Shown: piece after piece, positions 8,544-17,868 of the stretch | Numbering within the stretch: the first letter of the stretch is position 1 | How the letters are laid out: the number at the start of each line of letters is the position of its first letter | Source of the DNA: Sinorhizobium sojae CCBAU 05684 | GTDB taxonomy: Bacteria; Pseudomonadota; Alphaproteobacteria; Rhizobiales; Rhizobiaceae | Direction of reading: 5' to 3' | DNA length: 64,000 bases | Assembly (NCBI RefSeq): GCF_002288525.1 | Contig: NZ_CP023068.1 | Coordinates: 62,001-126,000, forward strand | Notes under the pieces: model-generated | What the model was told of the DNA's origin: nothing | What the model saw: only the letters and a program-made list of their open reading frames with translations | Database searches by the model: none | Made by a program: the position numbers and the translations under genes

Positions 8544-10757
8544 TCAGGCGGTCAGAACATCCTCGATGTGGATCGGCAGGGCTCGCACGCGCTTACCCGT
8601 CGCGTGGAACACGGCGTTGGCGATCGCCGGTGCGGTCCCGACCAATGCAATCTCGCCCAGTCCTTTAACGCCGAGGGGATTGACGACGGGATCGACCTCG
8701 TCGACGAAATAGGCTTCAAGCCGGGGTATGTCCAAATTCACGGGCATCAGGTAATCAGCCATATGGGCGTTGACCGGCCGTCCGTCGCGCCGGTCGAGCA
8801 CGGTCCGCTCCATCAGCGCCATGCCGATGCCCCCGATCATGCCGCCCGTGCACTGGCTCCTGGCGAGCAGCGGATTGACCACACGCCCTATGCCGTAGGC
8901 GCCGACGAGGCGCCGCACGCGGATGGTTCCGACGTCCGGATCGATCGCCACCTCTGCAAACACCGCACCGAAGGAGTGCATCGAATATTTCTCCGCCACC
9001 TCCGGATCGCGCTGGGCAGATCCTTCGGCCTCGACAGGAGCGCCGCTTCTCGCAACGAGCTCCCGATAGGACAGGCCCTGCGCGGCTTCGCCGCGGCGCA
9101 CGAGCCGGTCTTCGACCCACTCGAGATCGTCCGCCGACGCCTCGAAGAACGGTGAGCCGTTATCCGATACCGCCAGGCGCGCCGCCTGCGCCTGTGCCTC
9201 GGCGCAGGCGACGCGAATGGCCGATCCGACCGAGGCCATCGTCCATGAGCCGCCATGCGAGGGCGTCTGCGGATAGACCGACTTTCCCAGCCTGAAGCGG
9301 ACCCGGTCCAAGGGAAGGCCGAGAAACTCTGCCGCAACCTGGGTCATGGACGTATAGGTTCCCGGACCCATGTCGCTCGCTGCCGCCTCGACCTCTGCCG
9401 ACCCGTCCGGAAGCAGCCGTACCCTGGCTCTCGCAGGCGCATGGAAGGCAGGATAGGTTGCCGTGGCGGCGCCCATCCCGATCAGGAGACGTCCGTCGCG
9501 CATGGAACGCGGTTCCGGCGTTCGCCGCGACCAGCCGAAGCGTTCGCCCGCCATGTCGTAACATTGGATCAGTGAACGACTGGAGAAGGGCTTGCCTTCG
9601 GCTTCGTCAAGCCGCGGCTCGTTACGTCGCCTAAGCTCGACGGGGTTCATGCCAAGCTTGTACGACAGTTCGTCAAGGGCGCTTTCGAGCGCAAAGATGC
9701 CGCTCGCTTCACCCGGGCCGCGCATGTGGTTGGGTGTGCCGGTGTCGAGTTGCGCCAGGCGATAGCGGGTGCGCACGTTCGGGCAGGAATAGAGGTAGTC
9801 GGTAACGGCGGTCAGCGCCTCGATGAACTGTTCGTAGCGGCTCGTTTCGCCGGTGCCTTCGTGAATGATCCCCTGAAGCTTTCCGTCCTCTGTCGCGCCA
9901 AGCGCGATCCGCTGATGCGTGCGCGGCCGATGGCCGGTGGTGAAGAACATTTGTTTACGCGTGAGCGCCAGCTTTACCGGTCGGCCGACCTGGCGCGCGG
10001 CGAGTGCCGCGAGCGTGACATGCGGCCAGGTCCTGAGGCTTGACCCGAAGGCGCCGCCGATGAAGGGGCAGACGACCTCGACATTCTCGGTCGGCAGCCC
10101 GAAGACCGCTGCGATCTCCGCCTGCTCGTTGACCAGGTATTGGCTCTTGCTCCACAGCGTCAGCCGATCGCCGTCCCACGCGGCGATGGTCGCGTGCGGC
10201 TCCATCGGATTGTGGTTTTCGCGGGCGATCTCATAGACCTCGTCGATCCTGACGGGTGCCCCGGCAACGGCGGCGTCGGCATCGCCGCGTGCCCTGTCGG
10301 CGAGCGTTCTGCCGGCGTCCGGAACAATGGGCTGAACCTCCTCGTCCGAAAGATCGACAAGCGGTTGCCGGGCCGCATAGGTGATGCGCAGTGCCGCAGC
10401 GGCGCGTTCGGCATGATCGAGGCTGTCCGCGACGACAATGGCGACGGGCTGGCCGTAGAAATGCACCTCTTCGTCTTGAAGCACATGGAGGCGCTCGCCG
10501 GCGGCCGGGTCGATGACGCCCTTGTGCGGCAGATAGGGCAGCTTCTCAGCGTTGCGATGCGTGATCAGGGCGACGACGCCGGGCATCCGCTCGACCTCGC
10601 CGCTTTCGATTTCCTTTATGCGACCGAGGCCTACAGTCGCGCTGACGATCACGGCATAGAGCTGACCCGGCTGGTTGAAATCGGCCGCATATCGCGCCGC
10701 CCCCGTTACCTTGGCGCGGCCGTCGACGCGGGTGAGAGGCTTTCCGATCCAATTCAT
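8544..10757 (-). CDS. paoC: PaoC/YagR-like molybdopterin-binding subunit of an aldehyde or xanthine oxidoreductase family enzyme
   Basis: The product is a 737-residue large subunit of the xanthine oxidase family. It has the N-terminal hammerhead domain (IGKPLTRVDGRAKVTGAARY) and molybdopterin-binding segments such as FIGGAFGSSLRTWPHV and MRGPGEASGIFALESALDEL. The C-terminal GVKGLGEIALVGTAPAIANAV carries the expected catalytic Glu. It starts in an ATGA overlap with the stop of the FAD subunit, so the order is paoA-paoB-paoC as in the E. coli periplasmic aldehyde oxidoreductase. Unlike E. coli, no paoD/xdhC chaperone gene follows, because the next gene is convergent. The substrate is probably aromatic or other aldehydes, inferred from the family. 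Confidence 0.88.
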   Translation of the reverse strand: MNWIGKPLTRVDGRAKVTGAARYAADFNQPGQLYAVIVSATVGLGRIKEIESGEVERMPGVVALITHRNAEKLPYLPHKGVIDPAAGERLHVLQDEEVHFYGQPVAIVVADSLDHAERAAAALRITYAARQPLVDLSDEEVQPIVPDAGRTLADRARGDADAAVAGAPVRIDEVYEIARENHNPMEPHATIAAWDGDRLTLWSKSQYLVNEQAEIAAVFGLPTENVEVVCPFIGGAFGSSLRTWPHVTLAALAARQVGRPVKLALTRKQMFFTTGHRPRTHQRIALGATEDGKLQGIIHEGTGETSRYEQFIEALTAVTDYLYSCPNVRTRYRLAQLDTGTPNHMRGPGEASGIFALESALDELSYKLGMNPVELRRRNEPRLDEAEGKPFSSRSLIQCYDMAGERFGWSRRTPEPRSMRDGRLLIGMGAATATYPAFHAPARARVRLLPDGSAEVEAAASDMGPGTYTSMTQVAAEFLGLPLDRVRFRLGKSVYPQTPSHGGSWTMASVGSAIRVACAEAQAQAARLAVSDNGSPFFEASADDLEWVEDRLVRRGEAAQGLSYRELVARSGAPVEAEGSAQRDPEVAEKYSMHSFGAVFAEVAIDPDVGTIRVRRLVGAYGIGRVVNPLLARSQCTGGMIGGIGMALMERTVLDRRDGRPVNAHMADYLMPVNLDIPRLEAYFVDEVDPVVNPLGVKGLGEIALVGTAPAIANAVFHATGKRVRALPIHIEDVLTA

Positions 10758-11731
10758 GCCACTTCTCCCGCCATTTCCAGCGCGCGGACGATCGTCCGCG
10801 GCAAGAGTACCACCTTGAACCGATTGTGATGCAGCGGCCGGGCTCCCTGCGGGGCGAGCGCGGCGGCTTCCGCGAAGGCCTGTCGCTCCGGCCGCTTACC
10901 CACCAGTTGGGCCTCGCAGTCGCGCAGACGCCAGGGCCGTGTCCCGACCCCGCCGGCAGCGAGCCGGACTTCGCGGATCACGCCGTCTTCGATGAGGAGG
11001 GCCGCTGCCGCCGAAACCAGCGCGAACTCATAGGAGGCCCGGTCGCGTACCTTCAGATAGCGCGCGCGGCGGCTGTACGGGCCGCCCGGCACGCGTATCT
11101 CGGTGATGAGCTCGCCCGGAAGCAGGGTGTGTTCGAGATGCGGCGTGTCGCCCGGCAGCCGGAAGAGTTCTTCGACCGGAAAGCTGCGCTCGCCTTCAGG
11201 GCCCCGCACCCGCATGGTGGCGTCGAGCGCCACCAGCGCAACCGCCACATCGGATGGATGCGTCGCCACGCAATGATCGCTCGTGCCAAGGATCGCATGA
11301 GCGGCATTCAAACCGTCGATGGCTGAACAGCCGGAACCGGGGCTGCGCTTGTTGCAGGGGGCGTCCAGCATGCGGAAATAAGGACAGCGCACCCGCTGCA
11401 ACAGGTTTCCGCCCATCGAGGCCATGTTCCGCAATTGCGGCGAAGCGCCTTCGATCAGGCTCTCGGCAATCAGCGGCTGCAGACGCTGCACATCCGGATT
11501 GGCGGCGACGTCGGCCATTCGCGCCAGCGCGCCGATGACGACGTCATCTCCTTCGATGCGGATCGCATCCAGAGGAAGGCCGTTGATGTCGATCAGCCGG
11601 TCCGGCATCTCGACCTCCTCACGCATCAGGTCGACCAGCGTCGTGCCGCCAGCAATGTAGCGCGCGCCGGAGGCGGCCGCCGCAATGGCGTCCTCGATGC
11701 TCCTGGTTTTCTCCAACACGAAGGGAAACAT
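10754..11731 (-). CDS. paoB: PaoB/YagS-like FAD-binding subunit
   Basis: This 325-residue medium subunit has an FAD-binding PCMH-type domain (ARYIAGGTTLVDLMREEVEMP; SPQLRNMASMGGNLLQRVRC) and a CO dehydrogenase flavoprotein C-terminal domain (ALVSAAAALLIEDGVIREVRLA). Between them lie the extra cysteines typical of PaoB and 4-hydroxybenzoyl-CoA-reductase-type subunits (RCPYFRMLDAPCNKRSPGSGCSAIDG, then HCVATHPSD), which would hold an additional [4Fe-4S] cluster. It passes electrons between the [2Fe-2S] subunit and FAD. It starts 3 bases after paoA and overlaps paoC, so the three subunits are made together. Confidence 0.88.
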   Translation of the reverse strand: MFPFVLEKTRSIEDAIAAAASGARYIAGGTTLVDLMREEVEMPDRLIDINGLPLDAIRIEGDDVVIGALARMADVAANPDVQRLQPLIAESLIEGASPQLRNMASMGGNLLQRVRCPYFRMLDAPCNKRSPGSGCSAIDGLNAAHAILGTSDHCVATHPSDVAVALVALDATMRVRGPEGERSFPVEELFRLPGDTPHLEHTLLPGELITEIRVPGGPYSRRARYLKVRDRASYEFALVSAAAALLIEDGVIREVRLAAGGVGTRPWRLRDCEAQLVGKRPERQAFAEAAALAPQGARPLHHNRFKVVLLPRTIVRALEMAGEVA

Positions 11732-11734
11732 GGC

Positions 11735-12364
11735 TCACATCCTCCCGGCCGCGTCGGCTACGGCCGCGACGATGCCCGGATAGGCGCCGCAGCGACAGAT
11801 ATTGCCGCTCATCCAGAACCGAATTTCTTCCGGCGAGCCGGCGTGACCCTCGGCAATGCAGCCGAGCCCCGACATGATCTGGCCAGGCGTGCAGAACCCG
11901 CACTGCAGGCCCTCGTGCTCGACGAAGGCTTCCTGGAGGGGACGAAGCGCTCCGTCCTTTTCGAGCCCTTCGATCGTTTCGATCCGGGAACCATCGTGCA
12001 TGGCCGCCAGTGTCAGACAGGAGACGATGCGCCTGCCGTCTACGAGAACGGTGCATGCGCCACAAGCGCCCTGATTGCAGCCCTTCTTCGTGCCGGTGAG
12101 GTTCAGCGTCTCGCGAAGCACATCCAGTATCGACTGGCGAGGATCGATGGTCAGTGTATGGGCGCGGCCGTTCACCGTCATCGTCAGCGTCACGGCAGGC
12201 ACCGCGGCGGCAGACGTTCCGGCGCCGGCAGGGGCAGCGCTGGTCTCCGCCTCGGACGCCGACGGCCAGGTGGCGAGCGCCGCCGCCGCGGCTGTTGCCT
12301 GGAGGGCTTCCCGGCGCGACAGGAAAGGTCCGGAGGGAGGCAAGTGCGACGGATTCTCGGTCAT
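11735..12364 (-). CDS. paoA: PaoA/YagT-like [2Fe-2S] subunit with Tat signal
   Basis: The protein has 209 residues. A twin-arginine signal (SRREALQATAAAAALATW) begins near residue 16, followed by a Pro/Ala linker. A plant-type ferredoxin domain carries GCNQGACGACTVLVDG and a [2Fe-2S] helical domain carries CGFCTPGQIMSGLGC and GNICRCGAYPGIVAAVADA. The Tat signal implies that this subunit carries the whole folded heterotrimer to the periplasm, as known for E. coli PaoABC. It is the first gene of the operon, 142 bases downstream of the AraC regulator on the same strand, so that regulator is a candidate controller (inference). Confidence 0.88.
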   Translation of the reverse strand: MTENPSHLPPSGPFLSRREALQATAAAAALATWPSASEAETSAAPAGAGTSAAAVPAVTLTMTVNGRAHTLTIDPRQSILDVLRETLNLTGTKKGCNQGACGACTVLVDGRRIVSCLTLAAMHDGSRIETIEGLEKDGALRPLQEAFVEHEGLQCGFCTPGQIMSGLGCIAEGHAGSPEEIRFWMSGNICRCGAYPGIVAAVADAAGRM

Positions 12365-12505
12365 GGAAATATCCTCTTCCGCACGGGTGATTGCGGCCGA
12401 AGGGTAGAGCCGAGGTTGCCGCCTCTCTATCGCATTCTTTCGGATTCGTCTGGATATTGCGACAACGAGGGGTGCGCGACGCAGATGGCGTGCAGCAAAG
12501 GCCCC

Positions 12506-13396
12506 TCAGAGCCGTCGGCGGAATTCGCTCGGTGTGAGGCCGGCGACCTTGCGAAAACTGGCGGCGAATGCGGATGGTGTTTCGTAACCGACGAGAAGGG
12601 CGATGTCGATGATGCGCAAAGTACGGTCGCCGAGCAGCGTCTTGGCGCAAGCGATACGCTGGCCGGTCAACCAGCCATGAGGCGTTTTCCCGGTTGCGAT
12701 GCGGAAGGCCGTGCAGAAGTGGAAGCGGCTCAGATTGACGAGATCTGCGAGTTCCTGAAGCCGGATGTCCTCCGCGAAATTTTCGCGCATGTAAGTGGTG
12801 ACGCGCTTGACCTGCCAGCTCGTCAGGCCACGTCGCGGTTCGGGCGCGAACGGTATAGGCGCCGCGGAATGCGCCCTGAGAAGCTGCAGGCACGCGAGGT
12901 CGAGGAGTTGCTCGATAAACAGCTGCGACATCGCATCGCCCGCGCTGATCTCGTTATTGATCAAGGCCATGATCGCGAACAGTTTGGGGTCATCGAAATG
13001 CACGCGGTCGACGAGTTCGTGCTCCCGGCCCTTCCCTACCTGCTCCGTGCACGCCAGAAGGCGGTCGTGTCCCAGAAAGACGTTCGAAACCTCGACGAAA
13101 CCGTCTGTCCGCCATAGGCCATTATGTCCCCTCGGGCATAGGCTTATCATGCCCGGCCTCGCGGGAGCTGATATCGTGTGCCGGCCCATCTTCACCGATG
13201 CGACACCGGCACCGAGATGGGTTGCAGAGATGACATGATGCTTGAGGGGCGGCAGGTCGTATTCGAACGGCTTGTTCCGCCATCGGCCGACGAGCCGGGT
13301 GTCGCCGGAAAAAACCTCCGGAACGACGGGTGGCGACAGGCCTCGCTGCAAACGGCGAATGTGAACCGCAGTGTCTGCAAGTGCATTTCTGCCCAT
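12506..13396 (-). CDS. AraC-family transcriptional regulator
   Basis: This is a 296-residue regulator. The N-terminal 180 residues form a weakly conserved effector domain (PGMISLCPRGHNGLWRTDG). The C-terminal 100 residues hold the two AraC helix-turn-helix motifs: NFAEDIRLQELADLVNLSRF followed by HFCTAFRIATGKTPHGWLTG, and RIIDIALLVGYETPSAFAAS followed by FRKVAGLTPSEFRRRL. It lies between two molybdenum hydroxylase operons, both on the same strand, and directly upstream of paoABC. It probably regulates one or both in response to an aromatic or aldehyde inducer, but that is inferred only from position. Confidence 0.88.
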   Translation of the reverse strand: MGRNALADTAVHIRRLQRGLSPPVVPEVFSGDTRLVGRWRNKPFEYDLPPLKHHVISATHLGAGVASVKMGRHTISAPARPGMISLCPRGHNGLWRTDGFVEVSNVFLGHDRLLACTEQVGKGREHELVDRVHFDDPKLFAIMALINNEISAGDAMSQLFIEQLLDLACLQLLRAHSAAPIPFAPEPRRGLTSWQVKRVTTYMRENFAEDIRLQELADLVNLSRFHFCTAFRIATGKTPHGWLTGQRIACAKTLLGDRTLRIIDIALLVGYETPSAFAASFRKVAGLTPSEFRRRL

Positions 13397-13667
13397 AGAG
13401 GACCTCTTCGGCAGGTCTGCAGGAGCCCCGCCGGCTTTCTAGCATTTCTCGTAGCGATAGAGAATATCGCGCTGCATTCCTGGGTGGCAAAAACCTGTGA
13501 AGCGCCGTCGCCCTGCCGTTCGGCACCCGATACGACTGCGGCTTGAAGGCTCCTTCCGCTGGTCACGAGGGGAACCGGATGCCGCGGTATTGCTGCCGGC
13601 CATAGCCGGATGCGCTCGCTTACTCGCCCTCTGCCCGGCCGGCATTGCAGCCGGCCGGGCGGGTCGT
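13397..13667. other. Intergenic region between AraC gene and molybdopterin subunit gene
   Basis: This 271-base stretch has no convincing gene. It holds the terminator hairpin at 13633..13660 for the upstream operon and, on the right-hand side of the AraC start, the presumed AraC-gene promoter. I could not identify clear -35/-10 boxes. An inverted pattern with TTTCTCGTAGCGATAGAGAA near 13444-13463 may be an operator, but I am not confident. Confidence 0.4.
13633..13660 (-). terminator. Strong hairpin after the two-subunit hydroxylase operon
   Basis: A perfect 11-base stem (GCCCGGCCGGC pairing with GCCGGCCGGGC) with a six-base ATTGCA loop lies 8 bases past the stop of the molybdopterin subunit gene. 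No T-run follows, so it may act with Rho or protect the 3' end. Confidence 0.7.
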
Positions 13668-15878
13668 TCAGGCGTTGAGTGACCGAGCGAAGGGCAGGAC
13701 TCGGATGCGCTTGCCGAGCGCCTTGTAGGCTGCGTTGGCGACGGCCGGGCCGATAGGCGGGACGCCCGGCTCGCCGATGCCGGAGGGCGGGTTGGCGGAG
13801 GGGACGATATGCACCTCCACCCGCGGCATGGCATCGATCCTGAGCGGCGTGTACAGGTCGAAATTGCCCTGGTCGACCTGCCCGTCGGTGAGCGTGATCT
13901 CCTCGCCGAGAATGGCGCCGAGGCCGAAGCCGATCCCGCCCTCCACCTGGGCACGGACCTGATCGGGGTTGATCGCCAGGCCGCAGTCGACGGCCGCGAC
14001 CACGCGCTCGACCTTGATTCCGCCATTGCCGTCGGCCGACACCTCGGCGATTTCGGCCACGACGGAGCCGAAGCTCTCGGCAAGCGCGACGCCGCGGAAG
14101 CGGCCCTCGGGCAGCGGCTTGTCCCAGCCGGCCTTTTCTGCGGCAAGCTTCAGAACGGTCGCATGGCGCGAATCCGGCTCGAGCATGGAAAGACGGAATT
14201 CGACCGGATCGCGCCCCGCCGCCTCGGCGACCTCGTCGAGGAAGGTTTCGGCCGCGAAGGCCGTATGGGTCGAGCCGACGGAACGCCACCACAGAACCGG
14301 CACGCCGAAATCCGTGGTCGTCAGCCCGACCGTCTGGTTCGGGATGGCGTAGGGCAGGTTGCTCGCCCCCTCGACCGAAGTGGGATCGACGCCGTTCTGG
14401 ATCATACCCTCGAGAGCCGTCCGAGCTACGATCGACTGGCCGACGATGTGATCGTGCCAGGCGATGAGTTTTCCGCTCTCGTCGAGGCCGGCCTTGAGGC
14501 TGTGGACATAGGCGGGCCGGTAGCGTCCGGCGCGCATATCGTCCTCGCGCGTCCATTGCACCTTCACCGGCGAACGGAAGCCGATCGCCTTGGCCGCATA
14601 GACGGACTCGACGACGACATCGCCGTCGGAGACGGCCCGACGGCCGAAGCTGCCGCCGGACTTCATGACGTGGAGGCGCACCTTGTCGGGGGTTATGCCT
14701 GCGATTTCGCCCGCGAGCCTCTGGTAGATGTCCGGGAACTGGTGTCCGCCCCAAATCTCCAGAGTGCCGTCTTCGTTCATGCGCGCGACCGCATTCAACG
14801 GCTCCATTGCCGCATGGGCGAGATAGGGGAAATCGAAGCTCGCTTCGATCACCTTGGCGGCCCCGGCGAAGCCGGCCTCAGCGTCGCCGTCCTTGCGGGC
14901 CATCGCCACCGGGGGCTTCTTGGCCAGATCGCGATACATCGCCATCTGCTCGTCCGTGCCGCGGCTCTCCGCCGCCGTCTCGTCCCACTGGACCGTGACC
15001 GCGTCGCGTCCCTTGATCGCTGCCCACATATGTTCGCCGATGACTGCGATGCCGCGCGGCGTCTCGACGACGTCGACCACGCCCTTGAGAGCCTTTGCGG
15101 CCGAGGCATCGAAGGACTTCACCTTCGCCCCGAAGAGCGGCGGATGGATCATCACGGCCGTCAGCATGCCGGGCAGATTGACGTCGATCGTGTATTGCTC
15201 CGTTCCGTTCGTCTTGCGGGCGCTGTCGAAACGCTTCAGCTTGTCATTGCCGATCAGCTTCCACTCGCCTGGCTGTTTCAGCGTCACATCGGCAGGCGCC
15301 GGCATAGTCGCCGCCTTGGCGGCAAAGTCGCCGAAGCCGCCGCTCTTGCCGGAGGGGTGGGCGAGACTGCCGTTCTCGACGGTAATCTCCGCTGCATCGA
15401 CGCCCCATTCTTCCGCGGCAGCGGCAACCAGCATCGCGCGAGCGGCGGCACCCGCTTTGCGATAGCGCTCCCAGGAGGTGGACATGGAGGTCGAGCCGCC
15501 CGTTCCCTGGATCGCACCGCCGAAGGCGATATTGCCATAGGCCTGGACATTGCCGGCCGCGCCCTTCACCTCGATCGTCGACCAGTCGGCATCGAGTTCC
15601 TCGGCTACCAGCGTGGCGATGCCGTTATAGGAGCCCTGGCCCATCTCGAACTGCGAGGAAAGCACGGTCACCCTGCCGTCGCCGTCGATCGTCACATAGG
15701 GGGAAAAGGCGTGCGAGCCTGTCGCGTTCTCGCTTGCGGCCGCCGGTGCGGCGGCAAGCAGGCGGAAGCCGACGGCGATGCCGGTGCCGGCGGCAAGCGC
15801 GCCAATGAGGAACTGCCGCCGCGAGGCTTCGATCCGCACGGGCGGAAGGGAAACCGATTGCATCAGTTTCGGGATCAT
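13668..15878 (-). CDS. Isoquinoline 1-oxidoreductase beta-like molybdopterin subunit with Tat signal
   Basis: The product is a 736-residue large subunit of the IorB/aldehyde-dehydrogenase-type branch of the xanthine oxidase family. It begins with a twin-arginine signal ([20 protein letters not shown]). It shows the split molybdopterin domains typical of this branch: [60 protein letters not shown], and the C-terminal [20 protein letters not shown] with the likely catalytic Glu. It starts 3 bases after the [2Fe-2S] gene, and together they form a complete two-subunit enzyme. A c-type cytochrome subunit, often the third gene in this class, is absent here. The substrate is unknown and could be an N-heteroaromatic or an aldehyde. 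Confidence 0.87.
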   Translation of the reverse strand: MIPKLMQSVSLPPVRIEASRRQFLIGALAAGTGIAVGFRLLAAAPAAASENATGSHAFSPYVTIDGDGRVTVLSSQFEMGQGSYNGIATLVAEELDADWSTIEVKGAAGNVQAYGNIAFGGAIQGTGGSTSMSTSWERYRKAGAAARAMLVAAAAEEWGVDAAEITVENGSLAHPSGKSGGFGDFAAKAATMPAPADVTLKQPGEWKLIGNDKLKRFDSARKTNGTEQYTIDVNLPGMLTAVMIHPPLFGAKVKSFDASAAKALKGVVDVVETPRGIAVIGEHMWAAIKGRDAVTVQWDETAAESRGTDEQMAMYRDLAKKPPVAMARKDGDAEAGFAGAAKVIEASFDFPYLAHAAMEPLNAVARMNEDGTLEIWGGHQFPDIYQRLAGEIAGITPDKVRLHVMKSGGSFGRRAVSDGDVVVESVYAAKAIGFRSPVKVQWTREDDMRAGRYRPAYVHSLKAGLDESGKLIAWHDHIVGQSIVARTALEGMIQNGVDPTSVEGASNLPYAIPNQTVGLTTTDFGVPVLWWRSVGSTHTAFAAETFLDEVAEAAGRDPVEFRLSMLEPDSRHATVLKLAAEKAGWDKPLPEGRFRGVALAESFGSVVAEIAEVSADGNGGIKVERVVAAVDCGLAINPDQVRAQVEGGIGFGLGAILGEEITLTDGQVDQGNFDLYTPLRIDAMPRVEVHIVPSANPPSGIGEPGVPPIGPAVANAAYKALGKRIRVLPFARSLNA

Positions 15879-15881
15879 GGC

Positions 15882-16340
15882 CTACGCCTCCAAACGTTTT
15901 GCGGCTTCGTGGATACCAGCGCGGATCCGGTGATAGGTGGCGCAACGACAGAGATTGCCCGACATCGCCGCGTCGATATCCGCATCGCTCGGCTTCGGAT
16001 TGCTGGTCAAAAGGTCCGTCGCCGACATGATCTGCCCGGATTGGCAATAGCCGCATTGCGGCACGTCGAGATCGGCCCAGACCGCCTGGACCGTTTCCGC
16101 GACCTTGCCGTTCAGCCCTTCGATGGTCGTCACCTGAGCGCCTTCGATGTCACCGATAAAGGTCTGACAGGACCGGACCGGCGAACCGTCGACATAGACG
16201 GTGCAGGCACCGCATTGGGCCATGCCGCAGCCGAATTTCGTTCCGCTTAGCCCGACTAGATCGCGGATGACCCAGAGCAGCGGCATGTCCGGTTCGGCGT
16301 CGACGGAGCGTTCGACGCCGTTGATCGTAACAGTCACCAT
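15882..16340 (-). CDS. IorA-like [2Fe-2S] subunit
   Basis: The protein has 152 residues. The N-terminal plant-type ferredoxin domain has [20 protein letters not shown] plus the fourth Cys in RSCQTF. The C-terminal helical [2Fe-2S] domain has [16 protein letters not shown] and [16 protein letters not shown]. It lacks a signal peptide, and the partner large subunit carries the Tat signal instead, the reverse of the PaoABC arrangement. GAGGAGAACACC precedes ATG 16340, a good ribosome binding site. It is the first gene of a two-gene operon, divergent from the flavodoxin-fold gene across 310 bases. Confidence 0.88.
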   Translation of the reverse strand: MVTVTINGVERSVDAEPDMPLLWVIRDLVGLSGTKFGCGMAQCGACTVYVDGSPVRSCQTFIGDIEGAQVTTIEGLNGKVAETVQAVWADLDVPQCGYCQSGQIMSATDLLTSNPKPSDADIDAAMSGNLCRCATYHRIRAGIHEAAKRLEA

Positions 16341-16650
16341 GGTGTTCTCCTCGCGTTGTGGCGCATGGTCGCGGGCGCACCGGAGCGTACCGGTTGGGTG
16401 CCCAGGCCATGGCCGACTGCGGCCGAAGCTTAGAAGACCGTCGTCGAGGCCGGTATACTCAATCCTGCCGGATTATTGCCTATTCCTGTCGATCTAACGC
16501 GATCGTGAACATCGGAAGAACCGTCCGCCAGTTTCCTCGATGTGCGCATCGGTCTGACAGACGCGCGGCGCTGTAGCGCATTGACCGGCGTCAATGCGCC
16601 GGTGCGCGACATGTTCTACCGATTGCCACAAGGAGCAAAGGAAGGACTTG
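16341..16650. other. Divergent intergenic region, hydroxylase operon and flavodoxin-fold gene
   Basis: I see no gene in this 310-base stretch. It must hold the two divergent promoters. A possible promoter-like AT-richer zone lies around 16452-16500. The ribosome binding site AAAGGAAGGA for the rightward gene is at its right end. I found no clear inverted-repeat operator. Confidence 0.4.
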
Positions 16651-17238
16651 ATGAAGCGCGTTCTGGTCATTGTCGGGCACCCGGATCCGGATCCGCGCCG
16701 CTTTTGCCGCGCGCTCGCCGAGGCCTATGCGCAAGGGGCGGAGGCGGCCGGCCATGATGTCCGAAGGATCGATCTTGCGGAGATCGACGTCCCGCTTCTG
16801 AAAAGCCGTGAAGAATTCGAGAACGGATCCGTTCCGACAAGCTTGGCCGATGCGAGTGCGGCGATCCTCTGGGCGGAGCATATCGTCTTCGTCTTCCCGC
16901 TCTGGCTCGGCACGATGCCCGCACTTCTCAAGGCCTTCCTCGAGCAGGTCATGCGCCCGGGTATCGCCTTCGACTATCCGACCGGAAACGAAAAGCTCGT
17001 GAAGACGCGGTTGAACGGGCGCTCGGCGCGCGTGATCGTCACGATGGGAATGCCGGCTTTCGTCTATCGTCTCTGGTATCTGGGTCACGGCATAGCGGGG
17101 ATGCGGCGCGGAATCCTCAATTTCGTCGGCATCAAGCCGGTGCGGGAGAAGCTCTACGGCATGGTAGAAGGCGTCAGCGCATCGAAACGCGAGCAATGGA
17201 TCGCCGAGATGCACAAGCTTGGCGCATCGGCTTCGTAA
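16651..17238 (+). CDS. Flavodoxin-fold NAD(P)H dehydrogenase (quinone)-like protein
   Basis: This is a 195-residue protein of the NQO1/MdaB/KefF-type flavodoxin-like fold. The FMN/FAD phosphate-binding start MKRVLVIVGHPDPDPRRFCR is clear, followed by DVRRIDLAEIDVPLL and the aromatic loop VFVFPLWLGTMPALLKAFLE that contacts the flavin. The later segment ARVIVTMGMPAFVYR also fits. The activity would be two-electron reduction of quinones or similar electrophiles. AAAGGAAGGACTTG precedes ATG 16651. It is divergent from the molybdenum hydroxylase operon, which may indicate a shared role in aromatic or aldehyde detoxification (inference). Confidence 0.85.
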   Translation: MKRVLVIVGHPDPDPRRFCRALAEAYAQGAEAAGHDVRRIDLAEIDVPLLKSREEFENGSVPTSLADASAAILWAEHIVFVFPLWLGTMPALLKAFLEQVMRPGIAFDYPTGNEKLVKTRLNGRSARVIVTMGMPAFVYRLWYLGHGIAGMRRGILNFVGIKPVREKLYGMVEGVSASKREQWIAEMHKLGASAS

Positions 17239-17259
17239 TGCCTCCACCGGGAACAGGAA

Positions 17260-17286
17260 AGCGCGCTTGTTTGGGCCAAGCGCGCT
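17260..17286 (+). terminator. Hairpin terminator after the flavodoxin-fold gene
   Basis: A perfect ten-base stem AGCGCGCTTG / CAAGCGCGCT with a seven-base loop begins 21 bases after the stop. There is no T-run. Confidence 0.6.
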
Positions 17287-17425
17287 CCGGCGAACGATCA
17301 TAGCAAGGGGGCCGGCACCCCTCGATCGAACACTCGAATTCTATCACCGCAGCGCAGCGCAAACAAGCGGACCTCACCGCAGCCGCGGACAACGGCGCTC
17401 AGCCGCCTTGCCCGAAACGGCCCTT

Positions 17426-17532
17426 ACAGCGCCGTGCGTCCTTCCGGACGCATCAATAAAGGCGCTGTAACTCCTTGCCTCCGCGCAGCGTGCTTTCCGA
17501 AAAATCGGGTCCGAATTTCGACCCATGCGCTA
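17426..17532. repeat. RIME-type intergenic mosaic element, copy 1
   Basis: It has two tandem hairpins, the first around TGCGTCCTTCCGGACGCA and the second around TTTCCGAAAAATCG...CGAATTTCG. They are flanked by ACAGCGCC and a short GATGCGC-like end. The same plan recurs at 29344, 35197 and 43614 in this window. It matches the Rhizobium-specific intergenic mosaic elements known from S. meliloti. This copy is more diverged in the second palindrome. Confidence 0.75.
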
Positions 17533-17745
17533 GCGGCCGACGGTTCCTTCCTCGGGGGTTGGCCGGCTCAATTGCAGCGAAAGCTGCAGGCCGCGTCTCG
17601 GCATGGGCAGGGGCGGGGTCAATTCGATCCGCCCGAATGTCTGCCTGCGCCGCTCTAGCTCGCGTTCCCGTCGCAGCCGCGCGGCTGCGACCGCCGCCAT
17701 GGCACGCTCGATGACTTGCTCCGCATGGGACATGGATGCCTCCAT
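17530..17745 (-). CDS. Small basic helical hypothetical protein
   Basis: This is a 71-residue frame, or 67 residues from the second Met. It starts SHAEQVIERAMAAVAAARLR, continues with a very basic stretch (RERELERRRQ), and ends in a Pro-rich tail (ELTPPLPMPRRGLQLSLQ). The N-terminal helix is a plausible amphipathic segment. It abuts the RIME element at its 3' end, so its last residues may derive from the repeat. It has no recognised family and may or may not be expressed. Confidence 0.4.
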   Translation of the reverse strand: MEASMSHAEQVIERAMAAVAAARLRRERELERRRQTFGRIELTPPLPMPRRGLQLSLQLSRPTPEEGTVGR

Positions 17746-17868
17746 TTGTTCTTGTTATGTTCTCATTTGCCGAGGCGTCTGTCAATGACTTTAAATGGGT
17801 CAGCTCGGCGCTTTATGCTTGCGGATCGCCCTGCTGGTATGGTTTGACACGGGGCGGGGCTGGCGGGG

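Noticed and set aside
11435-13117. Plus-strand frame of 560 codons across paoB, paoA and the AraC gene
   Set aside because: It spans three well-supported genes on the other strand and shows no domain.
13809-16250. Plus-strand frame of 813 codons opposite the molybdopterin subunit
   Set aside because: It is a shadow of the IorB-like and IorA-like genes, with no recognisable motifs and an odd Arg/Asp/His composition.
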